DNA of 64,000 nucleotides from Mallotus nudiflorus. Taxonomy: Eukaryota; Streptophyta; Magnoliopsida; Malpighiales; Euphorbiaceae. The stretch covers positions 1,672,001 to 1,736,000 of the forward strand of contig CANTUR010000046.1 in NCBI GenBank assembly GCA_947683625.1. Direction: 5' to 3'. Below the pieces are notes generated by a model. The model saw nothing but the letters and a program-made list of their open reading frames with translations, was not told where the DNA came from and searched no databases. The translations under genes and the position numbers were made by a program. Below, in pieces: positions 30,381-42,170 of the stretch. Numbering within the stretch: the first letter of the stretch is position 1; the number at the start of each line of letters is the position of its first letter.

Positions 30381-33300
30381 TGTTAGTGTAGATGTGCCCC
30401 AGAGTCATTCTTGTAATATATAATGACATTGTAAATTATCCTAATGGCAATAAAAGAATATTTTATTATTTAAAGTGTTTATTTAATTAAATATTTATCC
30501 ACTAACATCATGTTAAACATATTTATTATCAAGAGTTGACAATATGAGGTACGAATTTATTTAGTACATATGTTATAAAATGTTCATAGTCATACAATTA
30601 ATATTTAGGTAATATTAATTAGACTATCACCTCTGTATATTTTCCTTGATTAGTATATGATACTAATTATGGGAGGTAGTGAGTCTTATGCTACTTAAAA
30701 TGAGATATCAGAATAGACATGTGGATACTCATATGATGGGTGGATTGAATAGTGACATTAGATATGTGTTCGTAAGGATGTTCACTTATAATTAATAATC
30801 ACAGTCTAAGTCATAATTGTTAATGATATGCACTAGTTCAATCATTTATGACCATGTTTTGACTTTATCATTTTATTTAATAAAGAGGCATTTTTCATTA
30901 TCATTTTGTGTTCTGATAATTACTTGAATAATTAATTCTTACTAAGGTCATCAAATATGTGACTTGATAATAAAACCCTTAGATTAAATATGAGTTCTAT
31001 TCAAATTATCCCTAGTCATAATAATATGTTATGGCTAGTATGATGATGATTGATGATTATATTTAACTGATCATGAATATGAGATATTAAGTCAACTCAT
31101 AAGTATTTATTTGGGAAATAATGTAGTGGATTGACCCATCATGAGAATACTACAAAGATAATTGTCATAAGTAATTTTGATCATAATAATATTGATTTAG
31201 TCATTTGACCTTGAAATCATTATGGATTTCTATATAACTATTATATATTTTGACACAATCCAACATTGTCTTTAACATGATGATTAAATAGATTGTTATT
31301 GGATATGAAATGAGTTATGTGAGGAATGTAAGTGATTGAGAAGGAATTTATCCCTCATTTAATCTAAGGAAGATATCTATGGGCCTCTTGATAAGAAAGA
31401 CTAAGGAAAATGTATGGTCATGCTAAAGTGAATTGATAAAGAGCTATCATTCTCAGTCTACTTAGAGTCAAGAAATAGTATGATTGAATTATATAAGGAT
31501 GACAGAAACTATGCCTTATATTCAATCAAGATATCATGTGACAAAGGGATTACAATAATTATTATAAATTAGGTTATGTCGAATTATTGACTTCACATGA
31601 CTTGGGTAGTTATAATGTCTTGCTAGAGGCCACTTATGACTTGTAGGCCTAAATAGAGATATAAGGCCCACTGCCAATGTCATGTAAACCTATAGGGTCA
31701 CACACTTATAACAGACCTAAAAATGGATATGGGTTTAAGAAGCCCAAATATGCTCTATGGAAATAAATTATTTATTTATTTAAGGTAAAAGTTATCTTAA
31801 ATAAATAGAATATTATTTCTGATTTAATTTTAAATAAAATCAAAACAATAATAATTGAGAAATTACCAAAAAGTTATTTTGGTAAGTGAAACCCTAATTA
31901 GAGGTCTATAAATATGTTATATTCTCTAGGGTTTTACTAACTCAATCATTAGCCACCAAAATTTGTTTTTCTCCTTTTAGAAAAACTAAAACACATAGTG
32001 TTTTTTTTTATTCTTGATTTGTGAGAAATCAAGAGAAGTGCTAGCACACAAAGTTTTCATTTTAATCAAGGGCTATTTGTGTGGACGTTTGTGGAGGATG
32101 GATTCTTTTTTAGACATCTTGATTTGAACTACCAAAATCAAAAGCTTGAGGTAAGGTGTCAACGGAGTGAACCTCCTCTCAGCCTTCCAGAAATCTTGCC
32201 TCTTCTGCGTTTGCGGTAAGATTTGAAAACCCTAGTTTTAAATCAATTAATCAAATTACTTGGATCTGAGTTAAGGTTTGTTAATAAAATTTTTAATTTT
32301 TGCTGCTTTTTTTAATCATGAAACCCAATAATAATGGTGCATATAGTCCTTTGACTTGAGGTGACATGGTCATCCACATTTGAGTGGTTAGAGTTTGTTA
32401 CCACTTACATACTTGTGTTAATCGCACATGGGTATATGGCATATAGTGGTTGTAATCAGTTAAATGTAGGATTAGTTCTCATAAGATCCTATGCTATTTA
32501 AGTCTTTTTTGGATGAATAAGTTCCTGGCCATGACAAGAATAATAGTTTAAAAGAGTTTCAGTGCTAGAAAAGTGTTTCTAGTATTTGTTATGTTTTATC
32601 ATAAAATAAATCTTAAAATGAGGTCATATCATGGGGCTATTAGAGTTTGATTAAACCTTGACTCTAGGCCATGTAAGGATCTTCTAATAAAGGGATTTTA
32701 GTGCATGGTAATTATGACCAAAAGGGTTCGTGTAAATCAATAATTGCATTCATTTCTAATTGGTAGTTGTGATATCGATGCTAGGGGTCACTCGCAACTT
32801 ATGAGAACTAAATGTGAATAATTGAGATTTTCACATTTAGACTTAAAAGGAGTTTCAAATAATATCAAGTGTTGATATTATATTTTCATTACCAATTAGA
32901 CATGAACCTAGTAACTCACATCTAAAAGGTTTTACCAAATCTCTATTTATATTAATCTAATTATTGATTAAATAGTTTAATCAATTAATTAAGATTAATG
33001 AAATTGGATTTTTGCTTAAAGCAATGATTCTAGCATATCATGAAATCTAATTTCAATAAAAGGTTTAATTATTAATTTGTACTTAATTAATATGAGATAT
33101 TAAATTAATAATAGATATATGTTGTTTGTATTAGACATGGATTAATGGCCCAAATGTTATAGACTTAGGACCAAAAGAGTTTTGGACTAAAGATTAATCC
33201 AAAGCCCAAGCATTTTGTCTAGACCCATTTGATTAATGGATTGGGCTAGGACCAAGAGTTAGTCTAATAACCAAGCCCATGTCTATTAAATAAATGTAGT

Positions 33301-34046
33301 CAAATTTGTCTTATTTGACATTATTGACTTTAACTACATTAGAGATGACATCACATGGACTTGTGAGAATGGATGTAGAGAATTATATGAGATATATTTT
33401 CACATAATTGTTAATGCAATTTGTCATCATCCTGTATTAGTGCATATATGTATGTCAAGGGGATTTATATGATCTAATGGGTCATATGACAAGGAGCCTC
33501 CTTTTCTCTACACTCATAACTTATCATGTATATCTCTAAGGGTTAGTAGATATTAATTGGTGAGAAAATAATATATCAGTATCAATGTAGAGAAAGTGGA
33601 GAGAAATAAAAGACAAATAGAAAAAGAAACACATACACAAAAACCTAAGAGTTTTTGCAAGGATAAATTTAGTGCAAGTTACTAAGGGCAATTAAAAGAG
33701 AATACTTGCTTCCATTTGATCAAGGCAAGAAGGAGATTTGGTGAAGTCTGGTCTTTCAAGCTAGAGGCTTCACACTTGGGAAGCTAAGGAGTTAATTCAA
33801 GAGTTGAATCAAGAAGCACTCTATTATAGTAGAACACTTATGGTCGCTACCAAACTTAGGAGATTGTAAGTTTTTCTTAAAACTTACAATTCTTAGGTTA
33901 TTGATTACTTGTTATTTGTGTTGCTTTGTGAATTAGTTATGTGTTTATTTCAAAACGGATCTTAGAGATTGGAATTCTTCATGAAAATTTTTAAAATGTG
34001 TCGTACTTAGAATTTGATTCCTAAATAGCACAATCGATTCCTAACG
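30381..34046 (+). repeat. 3' LTR of copia-1, interrupted
   Basis: It starts TGTTAGTGTAG right after the purine tract AAGTGGGAGAT and ends at CCTAACG. It is homologous to 22404-24625 on both sides of the inserted block 30818-32330. Confidence 0.85.
30818..32330 (+). mobile_element. solo LTR-like insertion in the copia-1 3' LTR
   Basis: This 1513-bp block is absent from the 5' LTR. It is flanked by a perfect 5-bp duplication, ATAAT (30813-30817 and 32331-32335), and starts TGTTAATGAT. It has a TATA-like box (TATAAATATG near 31908) about 100 bp before an exon-like or leader region, and no coding capacity. These are features of a solo LTR left after recombination between the two LTRs of a copia-type element. 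Its last bases are CCCAATA rather than a clean CA, so the family is not assigned. Confidence 0.7.
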
Positions 34047-35559
34047 CTAGCTACACAAAACCTCCATTTTTTTATAGGACCGATTACACATATTGGAGAA
34101 ATAAAATGGAGATGTTCTTGGATAGTGAAGGAGTAAATTTATGGGATATTATTGATGAAGATTAGAGTCCTCTAACAAAGAAAGACAAAGATGACAATAA
34201 ATTAAGCATTCCTAAAAAGGAATGGCGTAATGAGAAATAGGAAAACAATCACCATTCTCTATTGTGGTTTGAGTTGGGAAGAATACAATGAAATAGAGCA
34301 TTTTAAGTCGAAAAAGGAAATTTGTGAATGTAAAATAAATAAACATAAAGGTACCAATCAACTCAAGAATAAGAAATTGCAAATGCTTGGAAAAGAATAT
34401 GAATTATTTAATATGAAGCCTAATAAGAAAATTGGTGAAATGATGGTAGACTCATTACTCTTATCATTGCTATGAGAAAACTTGGTAGAAATTCTTAAAT
34501 AAAGATGTCAACAACAAAATCCTTATGATTTTGCCCCAAAATATTTGGGAAGCTAAGATTGCTTCAATTGAAAAAGCAAATGACCTCTTTACTCTATCTA
34601 CGGATGAACTTTTTAAGAAGCTTCTCACCCATGAAATTCAAGTAACTCAAGTAGTTGAAGAATAAAAGACTAAGGATAAGAATATTGCTCTCAAAGCAAG
34701 TAGAGACACTAGTGATAGTGACTCAAATGAAGATGATGATGACTATGCTAGGATTTCAAGAAAAATTAAAAATCTCATCATAAAGAAAAGAAGAGGGTTC
34801 AAGAAGCAAGTTTGAAGCAACAAGGATCAAGTCATTTGCTATGGATGTAACAAATCGGGTCATATCAAATTCGAATGCCCAAAGTTGAAGAAATCCATTA
34901 AAAAGGATAAGAAGTTCAAGAAGGAAAAGAAACAAGCACTTAAAGCAACTTGGGATGATTCTAGTGAAACTAGTGATTATGACACCGATGATGAAGTTGC
35001 CAATCTTTCCTTCATGGCATTGGAAGAACCTTCAAATGATGAGGTAACTCTAGACTTTGAATCCAATGATGAAATGTTGCTTGTGAGAAATTGATGCATA
35101 AATGCGACAAATATTTATTTAGAATTAATTCACTTAAAGAAATGGTAAAAAATCTAGAAGAACTTGAAAAATCAATAAAATCTAATGAAGAGTTAATCAA
35201 TTCATTGAATGAAAGTAATTCTAAGAAAATTGAGATTGCTAATGAAAATGCAAAACTTATTCAACAAAATGTATTTTTAGAAAATGAAAATGGCAATCTC
35301 AAAGAATCCATTTCTAAATTTAATAGAGTAAAATAACTCATAGATAGAATTATTTCCATGACTTCCACTCCTTTGAAATCTAAAAGTGGCTTAGCTTTGA
35401 AAACACTCATAATAATTCATTAAAAGTTGTTAACCTAAGTACTATAATTACTGAGGTTCATCAAAAAGCTAGTCTTAAAACTAATGGACCCAAAAGGTCT
35501 AACAGTTACAAAACTAACAATTCTAGAGCAAAATCATTTTCACATGGAATGCTTTGTAA
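34047..35559 (+). pseudogene. copia-2 gag half (broken)
   Basis: It begins within a few codons of the usual start of this gag family (YTKPPFF, TYWRNKMEMFLDSEG). Mid-gag helices follow (AMRKLGRNS, FTLSTDELFKKLLTHEIQV), then a zinc knuckle CYGCNKSGHIKFEC at about 34840-34881, an acidic stretch (34960-35090) and a long coiled coil (35091-35336). It ends at FSHGMLCN just before the gypsy insertion. Stops include positions near 34163, 34237 and 34474. The LTR and primer-binding site that should precede it are missing, because copia-1's 3' LTR abuts it at 34046. Confidence 0.8.
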
Positions 35560-35564
35560 CTCAT
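35560..35564. repeat. left target-site duplication of the gypsy element (CTCAT)
   Basis: CTCAT directly precedes the LTR end TGTAGGCGG. The same five bases follow the other LTR at 51474-51478. Confidence 0.9.
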
Positions 35565-36803
35565 TGTAGGCGGCGGGGTTTTTCACGCGCCCAAGTGTTT
35601 GGCGACCACGGCATTGTGTGGGCTCGAGGCCCACTAGGAAAAATGATATAGGTCATGGGCTTATTCGGAGATGGAGTCGCCACCCGGATAAAAGTCGGGA
35701 CACACTGTACAGCAACTAGATCCCACGGAGGTTCCCAGAAGCCGTCATCAGAGATCGGGTTCGGAAACTAGGTATGAGCGTTTGAATGCTCACCCAACCT
35801 TACGGTTGGTCTCCGTTTTTGTTTTGCGTTTTATTACCATTTAATTATTTAATTATTTCCTCATTTACCACACGTAATGAAATTGCCTTCGAATAATTGT
35901 CAGATTTTATAATTAAGTCTGAGTTTGCACATTAGTCCAATTTCATGCCTTTAAGTCCTAAAATTTAAAAAAAACACAGTAAATAAAATAAATAATAATT
36001 TACAACCATACATTCAAAATTAAAAGGGGAAAGGATTAAGGATTACAACACCTTTTAACTAAATAAACTAATGACATACAAAAAATAAACCAAACATATA
36101 CCGAAAATAAATTATTAAAATAACATAAAAGTGGCAATATGCAAGGGAAAAAACTAACAAAAGTGACCACCCGATAACAGAAATCATCAAGCAATTCCTG
36201 CAAATATCACACGGTTAGCCCTTCCTTTCACAAAAAAGCGAAATCACATATAACGATATTTACAAAGAGGTTCTATAAAGAGGTTTTCACACCATAACTA
36301 AAGAAAGCATCAAATAATCAAGATAATCACCACCATGCAATCATACAGACATATTTAAGGTCAAAAGGGGACATATTTCCCTAAAAATCTTTCCCTCACG
36401 CAAGAAAGAGGTCTGGAGAGTGGGGCCCGCACCACTTGATTGTCATGATTGCATCTGCATTAAATGTAGCTATAAGTGGGCTGCAACAGGGGCGGTGCCT
36501 CATCGGTGAGGCGATCGCCTCATTGGTAACTGCCAAAGAGGCAATCGCCTCATTACACTGAGGTGATGCCCCTTTGGCCCAGGCCTGCCCTGGGCCAGAT
36601 GGGCTTGGTCCAAATCTTGATATTCGGGCTTGGTTTTTAGGTTTTCAAGCTTTGGGTTTTCAAGTCCACTTTCCACTTAGAGATTCAGGCTTCATCCTCA
36701 TGTCCAACTTCATATTCTCATCATTGGGCTTGACAACGGGCCTGTCAAACTGAGCAACCCTAATTCGTGCCCTAACATGGGCCAACCGAATCGAGTGTCT
36801 ACA
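35565..36803 (-). repeat. 3' LTR of the gypsy element (shortened copy, 1239 bp)
   Basis: It shares both ends with 49518-51473. It lacks about 0.8 kb present in the other copy: similarity breaks near 36377 (GGGACATATT) and resumes at AAAAATCTTTCCCTCACGCA. On the minus strand it runs TGTAGACACTCG to CCGCCTACA. Confidence 0.92.
36491..36571. repeat. palindrome cluster (GAGGCGATCGCCTC family) in the 3' LTR
   Basis: A perfect 14-bp palindrome GAGGCGATCGCCTC lies at 36508-36521, with degenerate copies GGCGGTGCCTCAT, GAGGCAATCGCCTCAT and GAGGTGATGCCCC around it. The same motif recurs in four other places in the element. Confidence 0.85.
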
Positions 36804-36822
36804 GTTTGCCCCTTGATTTTTT
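36804..36822 (-). promoter_or_regulatory. polypurine tract of the gypsy element
   Basis: On the minus strand AAAATCAAGGGGCAAAC directly precedes the 3' LTR start TGTAGACAC. It is the expected primer site for second-strand synthesis. Confidence 0.7.
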
Positions 36823-36965
36823 TGAAAAAAAAAATGCATGCAATGACCATTTTTCAAAAAAATCACAAGCACAGCAACAAATAAACAATAAGATAAGAAA
36901 CATACCTGACTCTTAGGTCTCACCCGAGAGATGAATCCTTTAATTCTGAAACGTGACTGTGATCC

Positions 36966-37560
36966 TCGAGTTTTCCTGGCCCGATCAACCACTCATTAAT
37001 ATTTGATAAAGTATTCAAAGACTGTTAACCTCGGGTTTTCCTGGCCCGATTATTGTCTTGCTGGGGACATAGACTTATGGGTTTTTCTTGCCCAACCATC
37101 AGTCACCTGAAACATGATTCTCGGGTTTTTCTGGCCCGAATCATCACAACACAAGAAACTTGATTCTCGGGTTTTCCTGGCCCGATTATCATAACACAAG
37201 AAACTTGACTCTCGGGTTTTCCTAGCCCAATTATCATAACACTTGAAACATGGTTCTCGGGTTTTTCTAGCCCGATAACCATTGGGGATGTGGCTTTCGG
37301 ATTTTCCTAGTCCGATCCTCATTCATTCGAGGACATAGACTTCTGGGTTTTCTTGGCCCAGTTGTCTTTCCGCTTTCGACTTCAGGGATGCTACCCGAAC
37401 AGTCATCTAGATCCTTGAGCTTCGGGGATTCAAACCCGAATAGCCCTATCTTTAAGCTTCGGGGATTCAAACCCGAATAACCCTGTCTTTGAGCTTCGGG
37501 GATTCAAACTTGAACAACCCATCTCGATCCTTGAGCTTCGGGGATTCAAACCCGAACAGC
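36966..37560 (+). repeat. array of hairpin-forming repeats upstream of the antisense gene
   Basis: There are two families. About nine units of the type CTCGGGTTTTCCTGGCCCGA lie at 36966-37365, spaced about 45 bp. About five units of the type TTCGGGGATTCAAACCCGAA lie at 37380-37560, with exact copies at 37421, 37458 and 37537 and spacing of 37-42 bp. Each unit is a short inverted repeat (CGGG...CCCG; TTCGGG...CCCGAA). Where one arm has mutated, the other has sometimes changed with it, e.g. TGGG...CCCA and CTGGG...CCCAG. The array ends about 75 bp before the TATA-like box of the plant-mobile-domain gene. Confidence 0.85.
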
Positions 37561-37634
37561 CCTGTCTTCTAGAAACTTCACTTCAAAAATCCGTACTTTG
37601 AGTTCCACCTCCCTAAAATGACATCTTTGCTTGC

Positions 37635-37640
37635 TATAAA
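37635..37640 (+). promoter_or_regulatory. TATA-like box of antisense gene 1
   Basis: CTATAAAAATA lies 119 bp upstream of ATG 37754 and is followed by a pyrimidine-rich stretch, the usual layout of a plant Pol II start region. Inference from sequence only. Confidence 0.5.
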
Positions 37641-37753
37641 AATAACTCTTTTCCTTTTGTCCTTTCTCCCTTCTATCTTTGTCACCTTTTCTTTTCCTCT
37701 CTTTTTTCCTTATACTTCTTGCACTCCCTATATCTCTCCCCACTTTTCAGTCG

Positions 37754-40425
37754 ATGGAGAACGACAGAACACCCCTTGTACCTCAGTGGGATCATATTCT
37801 GCCCCTCGTTAGCGCTTCTAGGAGTCTGGGATTGACCCGTGGAGACTCGATTCCGCTTCTGGTAGACATAGGGTCTCACATCTGCTCTTCCACATCTGGA
37901 GAGGTTAGTACCCTAAAATTTCCTGTAAAATTTCATTGGGTTAGGGATTAATCTTGCATAATTATCGTTCTAGGACATTTATTTAATCAAAAAAAATATG
38001 GAATTTGTGCCTCATTTGCGTCAAAAATCAAACATTGTTCCTGTCTGCGCCTCACAGAGGCAATCGTCTCTTCGATGAGGCGATCGTCTCTCTTATGAGG
38101 CGATCGCCTCATCGATGAGACGATGGGCTTCTGTGAAGAGGCAATCTCTCGTTGCCTCTTCACAGAGTCGATCGCCTCTTCGATAAGGCGATCGCCTTTG
38201 TGATGAGGTGATCGCCTTTAAGGTGAGGCGATCACTTCATCAATAGAGAGGAACTTCACCATTTATATGTACATACATTCTGAATTTCTCCCTGAGACCG
38301 CAAAATGCATAAATTTTACTTCTCTATCTCTTTATTTGTAGGATGATGCTCAAACTTTCAAAGGTGCTGGGAATTTCCATGGAGCCCGGGTCTTTTTTCA
38401 GTGACTTGACTGACGAGCAGAGGGACCAAATTCAGGAGACGGGGTTCGAGGACTTCGTACTCTCACTTCCATCCAAGCAAGGGTGCACGGACTACCAGCC
38501 ATTGCATGCCCTGATGAAGAGGTGGTTTGATACAACCCACACCTTCCACCTCCCGTTTGGCGAGCTTACTCTGGACCGGTATCATTTGCTGCCATCATGG
38601 GGGTTGCCTGCGCCGAGGATCCTGTTCCCTTCGATGCAAGTCTACATTAGCTGTCTCCGGATAAGGATGCATATATCGAGCGGCTTTTGGGGATGACTCC
38701 TGACATGAAGGGGACTCATACCCTTAAGTTTGACTCTATCAGGAGTTTCTACTCTCGAGATCAGGCCGCAGCGATGATCTCTCCCCTTGAGATTGACCAA
38801 GTAGTGAGGGCTTTCTTGCTTTACCTGCTCGGTACCACCCTCTTTGCCAACACTGCTAGCTCCATCGATTTGATATTCCTACCGGCCCTTTGGGATCTTA
38901 ATCAGGTTCCCACATTCAACTGGGGTAGTTGCGCCTTGGTATACCTATACCGGAGCATGGACGAGGTGGTCCGAGGGGCTAGGAGGTTCTGCGGCTTTTG
39001 GCATGCTGTCTTGGTACGTCACAACCCCCTTTTTTTCTGTCTTGTTCTAACCCCCATTACTTACATCAATCTTCTCAACTTCTCCCATTCTATTTTTCAG
39101 GTTTGGGCTCTAAAGCTAGAGTTGCTTATGGGCGTTACCCGAGTGGGAGACCATTTCCCTACCCTCGGTAGGTGGGGCACCAGTCGCGTTGTGAAGAGGC
39201 ACCTCGTGAGAGTTCACATCCACAGGCAACACCTGAACTTGCTGACACAGGATGCGGTACCTGCAAAGCGCAAACCTACTTATTAGTAAATTATCTGCAT
39301 TCAACTTACTTACATATTGACATCTCCCTTTTTTTCCTTTTCGTAGATCCAGAATGACTTATGGGGGTCCGAGGACACTTGGACCATTGAGATGACTCGC
39401 TCTAGGCCTTTAGCTCGGAAGATGGCACTCCTTTATGGCCCTAGGTATCGAGCTTGGTACTTGGGGGAACGGGTCTTTAACTGGAGGGTAGGCGTTAGAG
39501 CTAGGTGGGTCCCCAGGTCCCCTCCTGAGAGTATGCTTTGTGCTCATGAGTTGGAGGGCGATGACCTCGCTCAGGCTGTTGCAGGCTCACCAGCTGTTGA
39601 CCATACAGTTCATGTGAAAAGCCGGTATGCTGAGTTCCTCCGCACCCACCTTCTGCTAACGGTCCCCTTCCAGGCCGCTTCTACTTCTCAGGTAAATCCT
39701 CATCGGTCCCCCTTTTCTTACAAATTCACTGCATCCTTAACATGTTCCTCCTATTTTCATCTTTAAGCTGCACCTGCTAGGCCCGTGGCCCCGGTCAAGT
39801 CCAGGGTGCGGGAGAGAGAGCCTTGAGGCGTCGACTGGATCCGGACAGAGAGGAGACTTCTGCTACCGATGAGGAAGCCAGGCCGACTGCTGCCCCCGGT
39901 TCTAAGTTTGTCCTAGGCAGCTTCATCCACATCCCCGACCCCTTAGCCCGATGTTGGGTTCCCCCTGGGGAGTTATTGCATTAGTTCTTGACTTTGGATG
40001 GGGACCTGACCCCTGCATGCACCCCTGGCGGTGCTACTCACGTATGTTCTTTTTCCTGACCTGCTTTCACTATAATTCTCAAACCAATTGTTAATTTCAA
40101 AATTTATTTTGATAATGCAGATTCCGCTAGAGCGAGGGCTATATATGTATCGCATGATAGAGGCCCAGAGAGACTACATGCTGGAGGTCACCCAGCAGTG
40201 GAGGGTAAGAATTTCATCATTTTCTACATGTATGCATGCTTGCTTGGTTTATTAACCTGTGACTTGTCTGAATAGGATCGAGATGAGGCTAGCAGGGCGA
40301 GGATTGCTACTCTCGAGCATCAGATTGATGTATTCTAGATTGATGAGGATGACGAGGACGAAGACGGGAGCGGCGGTGGTGCCGAGGGAGAAGATGACCC
40401 TGAGGGTACGGGATTAGATGCTTGA
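37754..40425 (+). pseudogene. plant-mobile-domain-like protein gene, antisense in the gypsy element (7 exons, broken)
   Basis: Predicted exons: 37754-37903, 38342-39013, 39101-39256, 39347-39691, 39768-40041, 40121-40204, 40276-40425. All introns are GT-AG, and most junctions fall at phase 0. Exon 2 has the aminotransferase-like plant mobile domain pattern (LMKRWFDTTHTFHLPFGELT; then RAFLLYLLGTTLF, NWGSCALVYLYRSM), and exon 3 continues it (VWALKLE, HFPTLGRWGTS). The last exon ends in an acidic tail (DEDDEDEDGSGGG). PMD proteins occur in plant hosts (MAIN/MAIL family) and in transposons; their role in elements is unknown. Damage: a frame offset at the exon 1/2 junction, frameshifts near 38575-38690 and 39825, and stops near 39980 and 40336. 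It is transcribed opposite to gag-pol if expressed. Confidence 0.75.
38041..38248. repeat. palindrome cluster in intron 1 of antisense gene 1
   Basis: At least seven degenerate copies of GAGGCGATCGCCTC, for example ATGAGGCGATCGCCTCAT around 38096-38113 and GAGTCGATCGCCTC at 38165. The cluster lies inside the intron between exons 1 and 2. Confidence 0.85.
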
Positions 40426-40645
40426 CATTCCCGTGTTAAAATTTATGTAGTCCCTGATTAGTGAACATAAAATTTTGGTTTTTAATTTTATGAACAGAAT
40501 GTTTACAGAACCTGACACTTCCCTTAATTAAATTCATTTGTTTTGCTTTTCTCATTTCTTCATATGTGAGTTGATTTCACGGTTTGCATGCATAACTATC
40601 CCACATGTTAGACTGTGCGATTTGAAGAAACGCAATTGGCTTGTA

Positions 40646-40737
40646 CTGCTGATGAGGCGATCCCCTCATCGATCCATGATAAAGAGGCGATCGCCTCATG
40701 CTGCTGAGGCGGTGCCTCATTAATGAGGTGGCCACCT
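40646..40737. repeat. palindrome cluster upstream of antisense gene 2
   Basis: Copies include GATGAGGCGATCCCCTCATC, AAGAGGCGATCGCCTCAT, TGAGGCGGTGCCTCA and GAGGTGGCCACCTTA. The cluster ends about 23 bp before the TATA-like box at 40760. Confidence 0.85.
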
Positions 40738-40759
40738 TAGCAGCAGGCAGTCCTGCCCC

Positions 40760-40766
40760 TATAAAA
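40760..40766 (+). promoter_or_regulatory. TATA-like box of antisense gene 2
   Basis: CCCTATAAAACC lies 97 bp before ATG 40857, with a pyrimidine-rich leader (TCCTCCCCTTTCTATTTCTCTCTC) between them. Confidence 0.6.
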
Positions 40767-40856
40767 CCTTCATTCCTGCATTTGACCTAATTCTTGAATC
40801 CCCTTCATCCTCCCCTTTCTATTTCTCTCTCTAAGTGTCTTTGAAAAGTCACAAAC

Positions 40857-42170
40857 ATGACAAAACAAAGTCCGAGGTCCCTACAGTCGATATTGAAAGG
40901 TTTGGACAACAAATATTGGGCCGGGTTAGAGCCATTTCATCTCGCGGTCTTTAAATCACTCCATACTAGGAGAATTAATTACCCTTTTCTCCATGCTATG
41001 GTTCAATTTTGGGATCCCCAAAAACACGTTTTTTGGCTCAACACGATAGAAATATGCCCCCTACTAGAGGAATTCGAGGCAATTCTTGGTCATCTTACAG
41101 ATTCCATTCGCCAACTTGCAATTCCTGCTCTTGAAAACCCGGATTCTCATCCCATTCAACAACGAATGGCGCATATGTTCAATCTTCCACCTCGGTCTTC
41201 CTTCCACTATATCTCTGACTCAAAAATCAAATTGGAGTCCCTCCTTGAAGTCATCATGATTGTGGATAAAGAGGAAACTTACTGGCCCCGTATATTAGCC
41301 CTCTATTTGTATTCCCAATTTCTACTGGTTTCCCCCTCAGGGGGCTACGATACGAAGATCCTCTCTATCCTCGATCAAGTGGAGTCAGGGCTCAATCCCT
41401 TCCCTCTCATCTTAGCAGAAACCATCATTGGATTGGATGACTTCACAAGGACGTGACGGTTCTCTGGAAGCCCCTTTTTGTTGGAGGTAAGTTCTTGTTG
41501 CCCCTCCTTTACTTTCAACTGCCTATACCTAAACATTTGTAATTTCATAGATGTGGTTTTATAAAAAGCTAGGCTTGATCGAACCTCCTCAAGACATTAG
41601 GTGTTATCAGGCCAAGCATTATTGAATAAGGAAACTACATCCCGTCCCTGCAGACATTCGTGGCTGGCTATCAACATTCCCTGATACACTGATTCGTTGG
41701 ATGTGTCCCTGGTGGGGTTTGCAGCATGTGACCCTCCAGTCTTATACATATTGCATCCCGATTGCCGATCTCCATTTTGCTACTTTCTACAATCCAGCTC
41801 GCCTCTGTTGCCAATATGTAATAAACAACTGATTATGGAGCCTGTTCATAAGTTTAACCCAGGGCCGCTTTCTCATAATTTCCTAGACCACCTAATGGCG
41901 ACTTGGCCTCGAAGATTCATCGAAAGAAACTTAAGCTACAATGGTGATTAGACCACCGATGATCATTACAAAGCGTGGGTTTGCTTGCAACAGACAGAAA
42001 GAGATAAGTTTATTAGATATAACAAGACAAGAGAATTACAAATGTTAAGTTCACAGGGTAGGCAACAAAAGAAGAGAAGACAAAACTAGCTCATGGAATG
42101 AAGTCGTCGTTCTCCTTTTTGTTAGAAGTAACTTCCCTTTTGTACTAGTTAAACGGCTTATAATGGACAC
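40857..42170 (+). pseudogene. DUF7745-type protein gene, antisense in the gypsy element (broken)
   Basis: Exon 1 is 40857-41486 and starts with ATG in an open frame of 199 codons. It carries the pattern of a domain that I know from plant retroelements (FWDPQKHVFWLNTIEICPLL, EEFEAILGHL), here called DUF7745; the assignment is by memory of the pattern. A TGA at 41454 lies 30 bp before the donor (GAG/GTAAGT at 41487). Exon 2 begins at 41551 after TTTCATAG and continues the family (KKLGLIEPP, WMCPWWGLQHVT, IADLHFATFYNPARLC), with stops near 41623 and 41830; its end near 42170 is uncertain. The function is unknown. It follows gene 1 in the same direction, with its own TATA-like box. Confidence 0.65.

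Larger units (their letters stand above)
22404..34046 (+). mobile_element. Ty1/copia LTR retrotransposon copia-1 (decayed)
   Basis: 5' LTR 22404-24625, primer-binding site 24627-24638, gag and pol in copia order (gag, protease, integrase, RT, RNase H), and 3' LTR 30381-34046. The 3' LTR is longer only because a 1513-bp block was inserted in it. Every coding segment has stops or frameshifts. The LTRs have diverged visibly (the 5' LTR start has lost its TG), so the element is old. I found no target-site duplication: the left flank is AACAC and the right flank CTAGC. Its right edge abuts the gag of another copia element directly. Confidence 0.85.

Noticed and set aside
36660..37470. Minus-strand open frames over the hairpin repeat array (repetitive RARKTRES-like peptides)
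   Set aside because: They are translations of the tandem repeat itself, with no family pattern, and lie in a non-coding part of the gypsy element.
36966..37560. Regularly spaced repeats resembling a CRISPR array
   Set aside because: The units are degenerate, the spacers are themselves repeated, and the context is a plant LTR retrotransposon.
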